Of a DNA stretch of 64,000 nt, positions 8,792-16,275 are shown piece after piece. The position numbers and the translations under genes are program-made. Positions within the stretch are counted from its first letter, which is position 1. Every line of letters begins with the position of its first letter. The notes below the pieces were generated by a model. That model made no database searches and was not told the origin of the DNA. It was given only the letters and a program-made list of their open reading frames with translations. The DNA is from Agarivorans sp. Toyoura001 (GTDB lineage: Bacteria; Pseudomonadota; Gammaproteobacteria; Enterobacterales; Celerinatantimonadaceae): the NCBI RefSeq assembly GCF_005405585.1, contig NZ_BJEQ01000008.1, forward strand, positions 101,150 to 165,149. Direction: 5' to 3'.

Positions 8792-8968
8792 ATGTTAGCA
8801 ATTACTAAATATGTCATAGCTTACTTCGTAATAGTAACTCTATTAACGCTAGGCCTATGTATTAGCGATGCCAAAGCAACCCCTGATTCAAAACAGAAAA
8901 AAATCAGGGACGAAAACCAAGGCGCATTGGTTAGCTATAACCCAGTAGTAAAGACACTGCGGCTCTGA
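8792..8968 (+). CDS. Small membrane or secreted peptide, 58 aa
   Basis: This frame is 58 codons long, with ACAGAGAGAAAAC shortly before the ATG as for the gene at 7403. The N-terminus MLAITKYVIAYFVIVTLLTL plus GLCISDAKA is a membrane segment or signal peptide. The remainder is charged (PDSKQKKIRDENQ). No family is recognised. It has the same general build as the 52-aa frame at 8515. Confidence 0.45.
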   Translation: MLAITKYVIAYFVIVTLLTLGLCISDAKATPDSKQKKIRDENQGALVSYNPVVKTLRL

Positions 8969-9081
8969 ATGATCAACCCACCAGATAATTAAACACTACT
9001 AATTGCTTGAAGTGCCAAGTAACCACAACCTTTTTATGTATATGAGTCTATAGATGTTAGGCATCCAATAGCGGGGAACAA

Positions 9082-9171
9082 ATGAAGTACAACTTGTTGG
9101 CAACCTTGCTGCTTGTATGCGGTTTTGATGCTGAACCAGTAATAACATTCATAACAAATTTAACTCTATAA
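9082..9171 (+). pseudogene. Decayed remnant of the 7403-type lipoprotein gene
   Basis: A 29-codon frame with a good GGGGA ribosome site encodes MKYNLLATLLLVCGFDAEPV and then stops. It parallels the start of the 7403 product (LLA...LVGCDAEVIVPV), but the lipobox Gly-Cys order is scrambled and the frame closes after 29 codons. It lies directly before the second copy of the small lipoprotein (9218), which suggests a duplicated lipoprotein module that has partly decayed. Confidence 0.4.
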
Positions 9172-9217
9172 CTACGGTCTCGTTTGAGGCCAATCAACCT
9201 AAATGGAAACCGCACAC

Positions 9218-9553
9218 ATGAAAAATGTATTAACTTTCGCAGCATTTACAACAACTCTTGTTCTAACGGGTTGTGGTGAAACCAAGTTATCACCGAAAGG
9301 GGAAGCAGCAATGAGTTATATGGCTAATTACGTTTATCTTAAGAATAACTGTGAAGTCGATTCAATGGCCGATTTAGGTATGGCTATGGGAATGGCTATG
9401 ATGGCCCCTATTGTATCGGCTGAACTGAACGGTGATAAAGATGCTAGCGATTCATTGCTAAAAGAACGTTCTGCTAGGGTAACTGGTTCATGTAAAGAAG
9501 TAGACCAAGCAATCTCGGATGCAGGCAAAGCATTCAAAGCAGCTAGCCAATAA
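9218..9553 (+). CDS. Small lipoprotein, copy B of a paralogous pair
   Basis: This 111-aa product is a paralogue of the 7021 gene. The signal peptide MKNVLTFAAFTTTLVLTGC has lipobox LTGC. The mature part shares the LSPKGEAAMSYM, LKNNCEVDSMADLGMAMG and TGSCKEVDQAISDAGKAFKA motifs, so both mature cysteines are kept. An in-frame ATG 15 nt upstream (9203) is possible, but the signal peptide starts cleanly at 9218. Two paralogues kept intact within 2.2 kb suggest selection for a family of related surface lipoproteins. The role is unknown. Confidence 0.78.
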   Translation: MKNVLTFAAFTTTLVLTGCGETKLSPKGEAAMSYMANYVYLKNNCEVDSMADLGMAMGMAMMAPIVSAELNGDKDASDSLLKERSARVTGSCKEVDQAISDAGKAFKAASQ

Positions 9554-9603
9554 TAACTAATCATGGCCTCTACGGAGACCTTTTTAAGCAAGAGATCCCT
9601 ACT

Positions 9604-9843
9604 ATGAAAAACTCAACTAGATTAAACATAGGCTATAGCCTACTTTACTTAAGCTTAGTATTCCTATTTGCAGGCCTAAAACTGCATCATGTAGATTGGT
9701 TCGCATTTTCCGGAGTATCAGCCGCATGCGCAATACTTCTAATCATCACAGGAACAATACACAACAGCATCGTTAAGTCTCACAACAAGATGATCAAACA
9801 AATTGAAGAGATGTTCGTAGTAGAAAGAGATAAGTATGAATAG
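9604..9843 (+). CDS. Small two-helix membrane protein
   Basis: This 79-aa protein has two hydrophobic segments (about residues 10-25 and 32-50), then a charged tail NKMIKQIEEMFVVERDKYE that is probably helical. No family is recognised. Its stop codon lies inside the start of the next gene (8-nt overlap at 9836-9843), so the two are translationally coupled. Confidence 0.6.
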   Translation: MKNSTRLNIGYSLLYLSLVFLFAGLKLHHVDWFAFSGVSAACAILLIITGTIHNSIVKSHNKMIKQIEEMFVVERDKYE

Positions 9844-10057
9844 TTCTGTTAAACGTCTTATCAATGTACTTAGTGCTATTGGCTACCTAACCTCAATCGG
9901 TTTTCTTGTGGCCGGGTTTGTTAATATCCGTCACGACGATGTGTTCTGGTGGGCATACCCAGTTATGGTTTTAATGGCCTTGGGTATTCCAGCTTTTATA
10001 ACAGCAGGTCTAAGTTACTTAATTGGCATAGGGTTCAAACCATGGCATAAAAATTAA
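9836..10057 (+). CDS. Small two-helix membrane protein, coupled to 9604 gene
   Basis: This 73-aa protein has two predicted membrane segments (about residues 8-28 and 38-66) separated by NIRHDDVFWWAYP, with a short basic C-terminal end (FKPWHKN). It overlaps the preceding gene by 8 nt, a strong sign of co-translation and perhaps of a two-subunit membrane complex. The family is unrecognised. Confidence 0.6.
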   Translation: MNSSVKRLINVLSAIGYLTSIGFLVAGFVNIRHDDVFWWAYPVMVLMALGIPAFITAGLSYLIGIGFKPWHKN

Positions 10058-10201
10058 GCTCTATATTATCAGTGAACAATTGATCAAATTTGTCTACTTT
10101 TCTTCTGTCATCCCGATTTTTAGCATTAACACTATATTTTGAGTATACCCAAGTGACCACATTTGTCAGATCTTGGTTTCCGTATTCAATAGGGTGGATA
10201 T

Positions 10202-10222
10202 AACGTTTTGAACACAAACGTT
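10202..10222. promoter_or_regulatory. Inverted repeat upstream of serine recombinase gene
   Basis: AACGTTT (10202-10208) and AAACGTT (10216-10222) form a 7-bp dyad with a 7-nt spacer, 38 nt before the recombinase start. Small serine recombinases commonly bind such dyads as crossover or autoregulatory sites, so this is a candidate res/operator subsite. I see no second clear copy. Confidence 0.3.
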
Positions 10223-10259
10223 TCATTAACTCTAGAGTCAATTGAATACAGGTGATGGC

Positions 10260-10811
10260 ATGAAAGGGCTGAATATTGGGTACATACGAGTAAGTACCGC
10301 CGAGCAGAAAACTTTAAGGCAGTTGCACGGCATAGAGCTTGATATAGTTTTTGAAGACAATATTTCTGGCTCTGTTAAACAGCGACCTGGATTAGACGGG
10401 CTACTTGCACATATTCGATCTGGGGACGTTGTTCACGTTCATGACATTTCACGTTTAGCAAGAAATACTGGGCATTTGCTCTCCCTCGTCGAGTTGTTCC
10501 TATCTAAAGGGGTATCACTACACTTCCACAAGGAAAATTTAGCCTTTACCGCCGATAATTCCAGCCCAATGAACCAACTTTTACTCACCCTATTAGGCGC
10601 TATTTATCAGTTTGAACGCGCGATGATTCGAGAGCGGCAAGCCGAGGGCATCGCATTAGCCAAAAAGCGCGGTGTATACAAAGGGCGAAAAAGTACAATT
10701 AATAAAGACGCTGTAGTGGAGTTGAGGCTAGCAGGTTTAAGTTACAGAAAGATCGCTAAGGAGCTAAGAATAAGCTTGTCGAGCGTGCAGCGAGCCTTGA
10801 AAAAGCCATAG
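10260..10811 (+). CDS. Small serine recombinase (resolvase/invertase family)
   Basis: This 183-residue DNA recombinase has an N-terminal catalytic domain containing IGYIRVSTAEQ, with nucleophile Ser12. The conserved VHVHDISRLARNTGHLL arginine motif follows, then the long E helix (QFERAMIRERQAEGIALAKKRG). The C-terminal helix-turn-helix is AGLSYRKIAKELRISLSSVQRAL. Its length and layout match Tn3-type resolvases and Pin/Hin invertases. The frame opens at a TTG at 10242, but the ATG at 10260 has an AGGTGAT ribosome site and gives the normal N-terminus. No transposase partner is intact nearby, so it may serve a lost transposon or a local inversion system. Confidence 0.92.
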   Translation: MKGLNIGYIRVSTAEQKTLRQLHGIELDIVFEDNISGSVKQRPGLDGLLAHIRSGDVVHVHDISRLARNTGHLLSLVELFLSKGVSLHFHKENLAFTADNSSPMNQLLLTLLGAIYQFERAMIRERQAEGIALAKKRGVYKGRKSTINKDAVVELRLAGLSYRKIAKELRISLSSVQRALKKP

Positions 10812-11027
10812 CATTATGGTGTTCCTCTAACCTACTCTGAAGTTTATGAGCCTCAGCGAAAAGGGCTGTAAATCCTAAATTTCCCTTCAAAAAAATATTT
10901 TTGAGTAAACGCGACAATTGAGCCAAAAAGTTTGACTACATAAGGTTGGTCTTTTTTCCTCGGCTGCAAATTTGTCAGACATTCAGCTCTTGATTTAATG
11001 GCTAGGCACTAAATCAACCGAGGAAAT

Positions 11028-11276
11028 ATGATGTTTTCAAACTTAGAGGTAGCTTTACTCGTTGCATGGCTTGATGGTAACGACCTTGCAGCGCGAGATA
11101 TAGCAGCAATGCTGGATCCTTACGTTATCTACAAATTACCTAAGAAGTATTTACAATCAATCACACCCTTTCCTGACATCGATGAGTTCAATTGTATCGT
11201 TGAAATTATTAGTGAAAAGGTAAAGTTAGAGCTGGCTCGCCATCCTAAATTGAATCGAAATATTTCTTCAAATTAG
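11028..11276 (+). CDS. Small protein of unknown function, 82 aa
   Basis: The ATG follows an excellent ribosome site (CCGAGGAAATATG). A second ATG in the next codon is also possible. The product is a mostly helical soluble protein (LEVALLVAWLDGNDLAARDI, then DPYVIYKLPKKYLQ and IVEIISEKVKLELARHP). No signal peptide, membrane helix or known motif is visible. It lies between the serine recombinase and the IS91 remnant. The sequence just after its stop (TAACAATAAGGGC...GGCCCTTGTC) has the look of half an attC, so it could be a cassette gene. That is weak inference. Confidence 0.55.
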   Translation: MMFSNLEVALLVAWLDGNDLAARDIAAMLDPYVIYKLPKKYLQSITPFPDIDEFNCIVEIISEKVKLELARHPKLNRNISSN

Positions 11277-11350
11277 TGAGAGTAACAATAAGGGCTGCTA
11301 GGCGGCCCTTGTCGGCGAACAATAAAGTTTGATCAGTTTTCAACTCGTAT

Positions 11351-11905
11351 TTGGACAAAAGTGTGGTTGAGCAGTCACTTGTGAAAAGGTACTTGTTTAA
11401 CGCCTTTGCACTGGCCAAGGTATGGCGAGGGAGAATGCTGGATGCGATTAACCACCACAAGGCGCTGCCTCTGCCCAGGGCGATACCTGCTAAGTGGGTG
11501 GTTGATTGTCGCAACGTAGGTTTTGGACTGCCCGCGCTACAGTACTTATCTCGCTACTTGTATCGCGGTGTATTACCCGATAACGACATCATCAGTACCC
11601 ATAACGGCCAAGTGAGTTTTAGGTATCAAGATAGCCAAAGCCACACCACCAAAATCCGCACCCTGCCTACCTTGCAATTCTTAAAGCTTATCTTGCAGCA
11701 TGTATTACCCAAGGGATTACAGCGGGTGAGAGATTATGGTTTCTTGCGGGGCAACGCCAAACAGGTATTGCGGCGCATTCAGTTACTACTGCGAGTGCCT
11801 CAACGCGTTAACCTCACCGCGCTCCAAACCGACAACAGCGCGACCCGGCCATGCCCTTGCTGCCAACACCCCATGCACTGCACAGGCATAAGCCGAACGA
11901 GCTAG
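11351..11905 (+). pseudogene. IS91-family (Y2 rolling-circle) transposase, N-terminally truncated
   Basis: The 184-codon frame matches the C-terminal half of IS91/ISCR-type transposases: WVVDCRNVGFGLPALQYLSR and YLYRGVLPDNDI, then QHVLPKGLQRVRDYGFLRGN followed by AK, and a CPCCQHPM zinc motif. The N-terminal HUH motif, and probably the catalytic tyrosines, are missing, so the protein cannot be active. The sequence just upstream does not continue the frame. About 250 bp of non-coding sequence follows before the cassette array. It is the remains of an element that landed at the edge of the array and could once have mobilised neighbouring DNA. Confidence 0.8.
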
Positions 11906-12112
11906 CCGAAAGGCGAACAGTATAAGGATAATGGCAGGGCTTAACACGAGGATGAAAATACACAAAAAATAACAACTTAGCACTACGCCAAACGGGTAAG
12001 GGCTTAACGCCGTTGACCCCGTCTTAGCCAAACTCGCCTTGCGAAAACTAACAAGGCCTTGGCCCCGCCAACATCAACACCGTTATTTACTATAGAAGGG
12101 AGCATCGGGCTT

Positions 12113-12167
12113 GTTCAACACCCGAATAGGGTGTCGGCTGCGCGACACCTATTCTTATTCGTTAGCT
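12113..12167 (-). other. attC site 1 (integron cassette recombination site)
   Basis: On the minus strand this reads AGCTAAC, then GAATAGGTGTCG-loop-CGACACC-CTATTC, and ends GTTGAAC, a match to the GTTRRRY core. The CDS stop (TAA) of the preceding cassette overlaps the AGCTAAC end, as is usual. About 40 bp of it recur in opposite orientation at 17475-17523 with one base change. I first considered an IS91 end but prefer attC because of the core sites and cassette spacing. Confidence 0.6.
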
Positions 12168-13025
12168 CCGTCTCTCTAATAACTTTTTGAACTTCTGTAT
12201 AGCCATTATAATTTCAAAGTAGAAAGGTATAGTTACATACCATGAAGAATTAACGACAACATCATTTTTCAACCTCTTCATTTCTTCTGAGGAAGGGCTA
12301 CTAGAAGCTAGTTCACTATAGTTAGTATGCAGGACAGAACGAACAGCCCAAAATTGATTCATTTCTAACATTCTAATCTCACGAACTTCAAATGGAAAAC
12401 TGCTTATTAGTACAAGCACCGATACTACAAGGATTCTGATCACTGCCCCTGTATCTATGTAAATGTGAGGAAAATAAAAACTATGAAGAACTAAGAAAAC
12501 AACAACGAAGTACATTGAAAACTTGGAAAAAGTGGCAACATAATCTGGAAGCATATTTTTAATTTTAAAAAGGGAGTCATACTCTTTATGTGTTCTTAAC
12601 ATCTCGGCTTCCATGACATAGCTTGATTGAATGCTATCTATATACGGGCGCCTGCGAAGTAGTATGAGCTTCTCGGTGTCAGACAAATGCTGAACTACAC
12701 TACCAGAAACAATGATGATATTTAGGGGTAAATTACAAATTAGTACGTAGAGTGGACTTCCTAAAACGTAGAGTAGCAGCACCATGGATACCAAAACGAA
12801 TACTGTAGGGGCAAAGCTTAGTTCATACTGCTTTAGGACGTCCTGTAGTTCACTATATCTGGCTGCATATTGATCAATATGAATTATTATGTTGTCCACG
12901 GCAATACCCAGTAAAGGCGGTGAGATTAACTGAACCAATATGTAGCTAATCCAGAACATCAAAACTGGTCGCCATAGAAACGTCCACAGACTTTCTGCGG
13001 ATGAATATAATTCCGTAAACTTCAA
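12162..13025 (-). CDS. Cassette gene: multi-pass membrane protein
   Basis: This 287-aa integral membrane protein has hydrophobic segments near residues 22-42, 72-110, 168-185 and 192-210, with a charged cytosolic-looking central part (DTEKLILLRRRPYIDSIQSS). No family is recognised. The start is a TTG at 13025 with a strong AGGAGG five bases upstream, placed 15 nt after the preceding attC core, the normal position for a gene cassette. The stop codon lies in attC site 1. It is the last intact gene of the minus-oriented array. Confidence 0.75.
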   Translation of the reverse strand: MKFTELYSSAESLWTFLWRPVLMFWISYILVQLISPPLLGIAVDNIIIHIDQYAARYSELQDVLKQYELSFAPTVFVLVSMVLLLYVLGSPLYVLICNLPLNIIIVSGSVVQHLSDTEKLILLRRRPYIDSIQSSYVMEAEMLRTHKEYDSLFKIKNMLPDYVATFSKFSMYFVVVFLVLHSFYFPHIYIDTGAVIRILVVSVLVLISSFPFEVREIRMLEMNQFWAVRSVLHTNYSELASSSPSSEEMKRLKNDVVVNSSWYVTIPFYFEIIMAIQKFKKLLERRS

Positions 13026-13039
13026 TACATCCTCCTAGG

Positions 13040-13166
13040 AGCTAACGCCTGCTTCATCGGCATATTTAGTTAGCGCTCTTTTTGCGCTTTTGTTGTTCTG
13101 CAAAAAACGGATCAACTACAATGTCCCTTGCAAGCGATAGTTAGGTTTGTTCGCAGCAAGTTAGAA
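13040..13166 (-). other. attC site 2
   Basis: The minus strand runs from TTCTAAC (13160-13166) to GGCGTTAGCT (core 13040-13046), 127 nt, the size of Vibrio-type attC sites. The outer arms pair only partly (AAC-TTGCT against AGCAG-GCGTT). A second candidate left end, ACCTAAC, lies at 13140-13146. Its place between two cassette genes supports it. Confidence 0.65.
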
Positions 13167-13196
13167 TCTGGTTTATTAAATAATAAAAAACCTGAT

Positions 13197-14168
13197 TCAT
13201 TTAACATGTATATATAGTCCAGTGCCATTCTCGCTTTGAGTTCTCTCTAAAGTTAGGCCGAAACCGTTAAACATACTATCAATAACTTTCACTATATCGT
13301 CGAATGCATCGTAGCTTTCAATCAACCCTTGCTCATATAATTCTGTAACAATTTTAAAGCTAGCTCCTAATTGATGAAGCGTATCCGATAACTGACTTTC
13401 TTTAAGACTCTTAGTGATATTGGGGAAGCAACTTTCTAAGTCGAAACCAAGTGCATCAACACACCCAAAGGCATATGCATACGCATTTGATATAAGCTTA
13501 ATTCTATTCTTAACAGCTAAGTACATTTCATTAAGTGGAATTAAGCGATGCTGATACTTACTAATTAGAGATTCTATTTCGTTTGGAACTTCCTTGATTA
13601 TCGTATCCAATTGTTCAAGGAATAGCTCGACTGTTTCATCTGGAGCTGACGATGCCGATTTATAATTAGCCAGATATTCTGACCAAGATCTTTTGGCTGA
13701 CATTAATAGAGCATCATCATAATCATCAAATAAAAGAGAACCGTCTAGTTGCTCCAAAACATTCTTCTCATGAACATGGATCAACTCATGATGAATTCGG
13801 TGTAAAACAACAGGTATGTTGTCTTTTCTAATTTCACACCGACCATCACTATTGAACCACTCATAGAAAAAATTAATGCCGAGTACAAGCGTAAACTCTT
13901 CACGAGTACCTTTCGTTACTAATTGTGCTATAGCTATCGCTTGTTTGGATTCGGTAAATGAAGAAGGTGATATATGACCGTATTCCTCGGTCACTTTCTT
14001 TAGCGCACTTGCAAAATCGAATGAGATCAATACTCTCTTTAAACCTGTTAAATCAAGTTGGTGCTGCTGATGTAAAGCTTGAATAGCACTCATCACGCTA
14101 TTACCCAAAGAATTTGCATCTGCTTCATTAGAAAAGTTTTCAAGTGATACAGTAAGATCTGGTTCCAT
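13197..14168 (-). CDS. Cassette gene: putative zincin metalloprotein (HExxH)
   Basis: This 323-aa soluble protein has no signal peptide. Residues 127-131 are HELIH inside HRIHHELIHVHE, the HExxH zinc-binding and catalytic motif, and WSEYLANY at 162-169 supplies a glutamate at the right distance to be the third ligand. I infer a metalloprotease-like fold, but no named family is recognised. The start at 14168 has AGGAGA 6 nt upstream and follows attC site 3 by 16 nt. Similar HExxH proteins occur among toxins and defence effectors, and that parallel is inference only. Confidence 0.72.
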   Translation of the reverse strand: MEPDLTVSLENFSNEADANSLGNSVMSAIQALHQQHQLDLTGLKRVLISFDFASALKKVTEEYGHISPSSFTESKQAIAIAQLVTKGTREEFTLVLGINFFYEWFNSDGRCEIRKDNIPVVLHRIHHELIHVHEKNVLEQLDGSLLFDDYDDALLMSAKRSWSEYLANYKSASSAPDETVELFLEQLDTIIKEVPNEIESLISKYQHRLIPLNEMYLAVKNRIKLISNAYAYAFGCVDALGFDLESCFPNITKSLKESQLSDTLHQLGASFKIVTELYEQGLIESYDAFDDIVKVIDSMFNGFGLTLERTQSENGTGLYIHVK

Positions 14169-14183
14169 TGCATTCTCCTAAAA

Positions 14184-14309
14184 ACCTAACGCCCAATTAA
14201 GGTGTGAGCCACGCTACCACGATACTCAATTGGGACGCCGCAAACACTAGACTTGACCTAAACCAAAAATGCCAAGCGTGGGGAATCACTCTTAAATTGT
14301 TTGTTAGCT
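14184..14309 (-). other. attC site 3 (Vibrio-type, 126 nt)
   Basis: On the minus strand it starts AGCTAACAAACAATTTAAG and ends CTTAATTGGGCGTTAGGT. The two outer arms pair almost completely (AAC...CAATTTAAG with CTTAATTG...GTT), with classic R-prime and R-double-prime cores. Length and layout match the VCR-like repeats of Vibrio superintegrons. The upstream gene's TAA stop overlaps the AGCTAAC end. This is the clearest attC here. Confidence 0.92.
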
Positions 14310-15206
14310 TAATACCCAAGGAGTTCTGTAAAGTTCATCATAAGACTGTTCATGTACTACCTGAACACCAACACTGTCTAAGAACAAATCTTGCCCTGTT
14401 GGTAATGGTTTTCCATTAGCATGAACAAAGTATGCTCTTTTTCTACGTTGAGGGAACTGATTAAAGTACTTTGCTCGTTCTATCAACAACCATCGTAAAA
14501 ACACTTCGGTTGTATCTAAGCCGAGCCCAATAAAAACTAAGTCGTTATTAAAAACAACGTGCAACCAGCTTTGATAACCTGACCACTCATCAACATTTTT
14601 TCCCGAGAACAACCTCGATTCATTTCCTTTATGGATTAATCGTCTAGCCTTCTCGACAGAGCCCATGTAGTGAGACAACCCCAATCGTATGCTTCGACTG
14701 TATCTCTGTATTCCATTAATATGCCAGATCGCAAACTCATTAGCGGGATCATGTACTTTATGATCAGAAAAGTAACTTTGCCATGGATAAAAGTCAGTAA
14801 AGGACTTTGAATCAAAGTGTGTGATGTCGCTTGTGATATTTGAGGACAATGTTTCCTCAAAGTTTGTTGTAAGTATTGGTACACCCTGAGACTGAGCCCA
14901 TTTGGAAATCGAGATATGATGATCTTTAGGTGCCCAACTGCTCATTAACTCACAAAACTCTTTTTGTAAGTTGATTTCGACAGACCTCTTCGTTAGATCA
15001 AGAGCATCATAAAACTCAGTAAGCGAAATCCCGTCGGGAGCAGACATCTGCTGTGCAGACACACTGTGCTTTTCCCAAAGCTCCAGTAGCATTTTATCCC
15101 AAGAGTTATTCCCATCAGCTTTAGTACTGTTATAACGATTAATGCCATTACCAATTACGAGCGCTGGCTTTAGGTTTTCGTCACTTAGGATATCTACTAA
15201 TTTCAA
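14304..15206 (-). CDS. Cassette gene: SIR2-like protein (possible NAD+-consuming effector)
   Basis: This 300-aa protein carries the SIR2 Rossmann signatures. They are LVIGNGINRY at residues 16-25 (the GxGxN nucleotide loop), ILTTNFEETL near 112 (the TTNF/D motif), WHINGIQRYSRS near 160 (equivalent of the catalytic HG region) and VFIGLGLDTTEVF near 225. SIR2-like proteins of this size are common in bacterial defence islands, where several deplete NAD+ on phage infection. Sirtuin deacetylase activity is less likely without a zinc module. It starts at TTG (15206) with AGAGG upstream, just after attC site 4. The defence role is inferred from the family. Confidence 0.85.
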   Translation of the reverse strand: MKLVDILSDENLKPALVIGNGINRYNSTKADGNNSWDKMLLELWEKHSVSAQQMSAPDGISLTEFYDALDLTKRSVEINLQKEFCELMSSWAPKDHHISISKWAQSQGVPILTTNFEETLSSNITSDITHFDSKSFTDFYPWQSYFSDHKVHDPANEFAIWHINGIQRYSRSIRLGLSHYMGSVEKARRLIHKGNESRLFSGKNVDEWSGYQSWLHVVFNNDLVFIGLGLDTTEVFLRWLLIERAKYFNQFPQRRKRAYFVHANGKPLPTGQDLFLDSVGVQVVHEQSYDELYRTPWVLS

Positions 15207-15222
15207 ATTTAACCTCTTATTA

Positions 15223-15297
15223 AGCTAACGCCTCAATAACCGGCGCAGCTTTGCTGCGTCCGGCGCCGCAGGCGCGAAGTTGATTGACTTGTTAGCT
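15223..15297 (-). other. attC site 4 (short, 75 nt)
   Basis: The minus strand runs AGCTAACAAGTCAAT to ATTGAGGCGTTAGCT, with near-perfect arm pairing around a GC-rich inner stem (GCGCC/GGCGC and GCAGC/GCTGC). This is the short attC class typical of Pseudomonas or Xanthomonas arrays and mobile cassettes. The preceding gene's TAA stop overlaps it. Confidence 0.92.
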
Positions 15298-16002
15298 TTG
15301 CTCTTCACGCTGCAAATCTTCTGGTTCTCTTCCGGCTTCTTGTAAGAGTGTTAAAACAGAGCCTCTATCGTCATAGAAGTCCTCAAGGATTCGCTGGCAA
15401 TAATGACGACAAGCTTCTACGTCTTCTTCAGGAATCTCTTGCCATTCATCGTGAAGAACATCATTGCCTAAAACCCTTATTTCGTCATGCGCCCTTCTTT
15501 TTCTTGCCTGGGTAATGACGCCATCTTCGGCTGCAGCTTCAATCTGCTGGTATAAATTCTTTTCTTGATTAGTTTTATAACCGTTTGCTCTCATTGTTTT
15601 GTCTAGGACTGATCGAAACAAGCCAGCAGCGGCGCGAAAACAATTATTATCAAAACATTCTTCCGCTTCGCGAAACTCATTCGCGATTCCTCGCGGGGTG
15701 TCGGCAGGTATATCTAAGCGTTGTTTTGATTCCGGATAGAAATTGGCAAGCCTATTATACGACCCAGGATAATCTTCGTAGTTTTTATAAAGAATTACTC
15801 CGTAGGCACCCATCCCACAGCCTGCGCATCTGAATAATCTAAAGTCGCGTTTACAAGTAGTTCGCCAAGGATTGTTATCGGTGGTATCAGTTATTACGCC
15901 AATTTCACGCCCACCGACTTGCCACTCAAACGTACTTCTGCCTCCTCGACATCCCGGACAATGGGCAACAATCGATCCTTGTTTTTCATTAAGTTGAGCC
16001 AT
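15292..16002 (-). CDS. Cassette gene: DUF4145-type protein with zinc motif
   Basis: This 236-aa protein has four cysteines as two CxxC pairs (CPGC at 15-18, CAGC at 59-62), likely binding zinc, followed by a helical DUF4145-like domain. The domain includes FREAEECFDNNCFRAAAGLF, RSVLDKTMRANG, and IRVLGNDVLHDEW near residue 175. DUF4145 is related to HEPN-type helical bundles and is frequent in cassettes and restriction-type islands. No biochemical role is established that I can cite. The ATG at 16002 follows TAGGAATC and lies 22 nt after the attC site 5 core. Confidence 0.82.
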   Translation of the reverse strand: MAQLNEKQGSIVAHCPGCRGGRSTFEWQVGGREIGVITDTTDNNPWRTTCKRDFRLFRCAGCGMGAYGVILYKNYEDYPGSYNRLANFYPESKQRLDIPADTPRGIANEFREAEECFDNNCFRAAAGLFRSVLDKTMRANGYKTNQEKNLYQQIEAAAEDGVITQARKRRAHDEIRVLGNDVLHDEWQEIPEEDVEACRHYCQRILEDFYDDRGSVLTLLQEAGREPEDLQREEQS

Positions 16003-16024
16003 TGATGATTCCTATTTTTTGTGA

Positions 16025-16130
16025 AGCTAACGCCTGCATTTGCGGCTTGGGTGAAATGGCGACTTTTGTGCGTATTTTTTGCACAAACGGTGACAGTTTA
16101 CTCAAGTCAGACAAGATGCACTTGTTAGGC
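16025..16130 (-). other. attC site 5 (106 nt)
   Basis: The minus strand begins GCCTAACAAGTGCAT and ends AAATGCAGGCGTTAGCT. Arms AAC..TGCAT and ATGCA..GTT pair, with good core sites at both ends. The DNA just upstream in cassette orientation (16131-16275) contains no convincing gene, only a 26-codon frame starting at 16226. Confidence 0.88.
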
Positions 16131-16275
16131 AAACTAGCCTCAACTTCATCTGGTGCCGACAAGAATAGCCTTGGCATTACCTTTCTCTTTGAAACTAAGA
16201 AGCAACAGGTAAGGAGCTAAAAACATGATCCCGAAATAGCGACAACAATGATAACACCGTCATTTTTCACAGCCA

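Noticed and set aside
12113..12167. IS91 terminal (oriIS) rather than attC
   Set aside because: It lies downstream of an IS91 remnant, but the ends match attC core sites and the cassette gene's stop overlaps one. The inverted copy is bounded by another attC core. Not fully excluded.
16146..16226. 26-codon minus-strand frame before attC site 5
   Set aside because: Very short, with no recognisable product. It could be a cassette remnant but has too little support.
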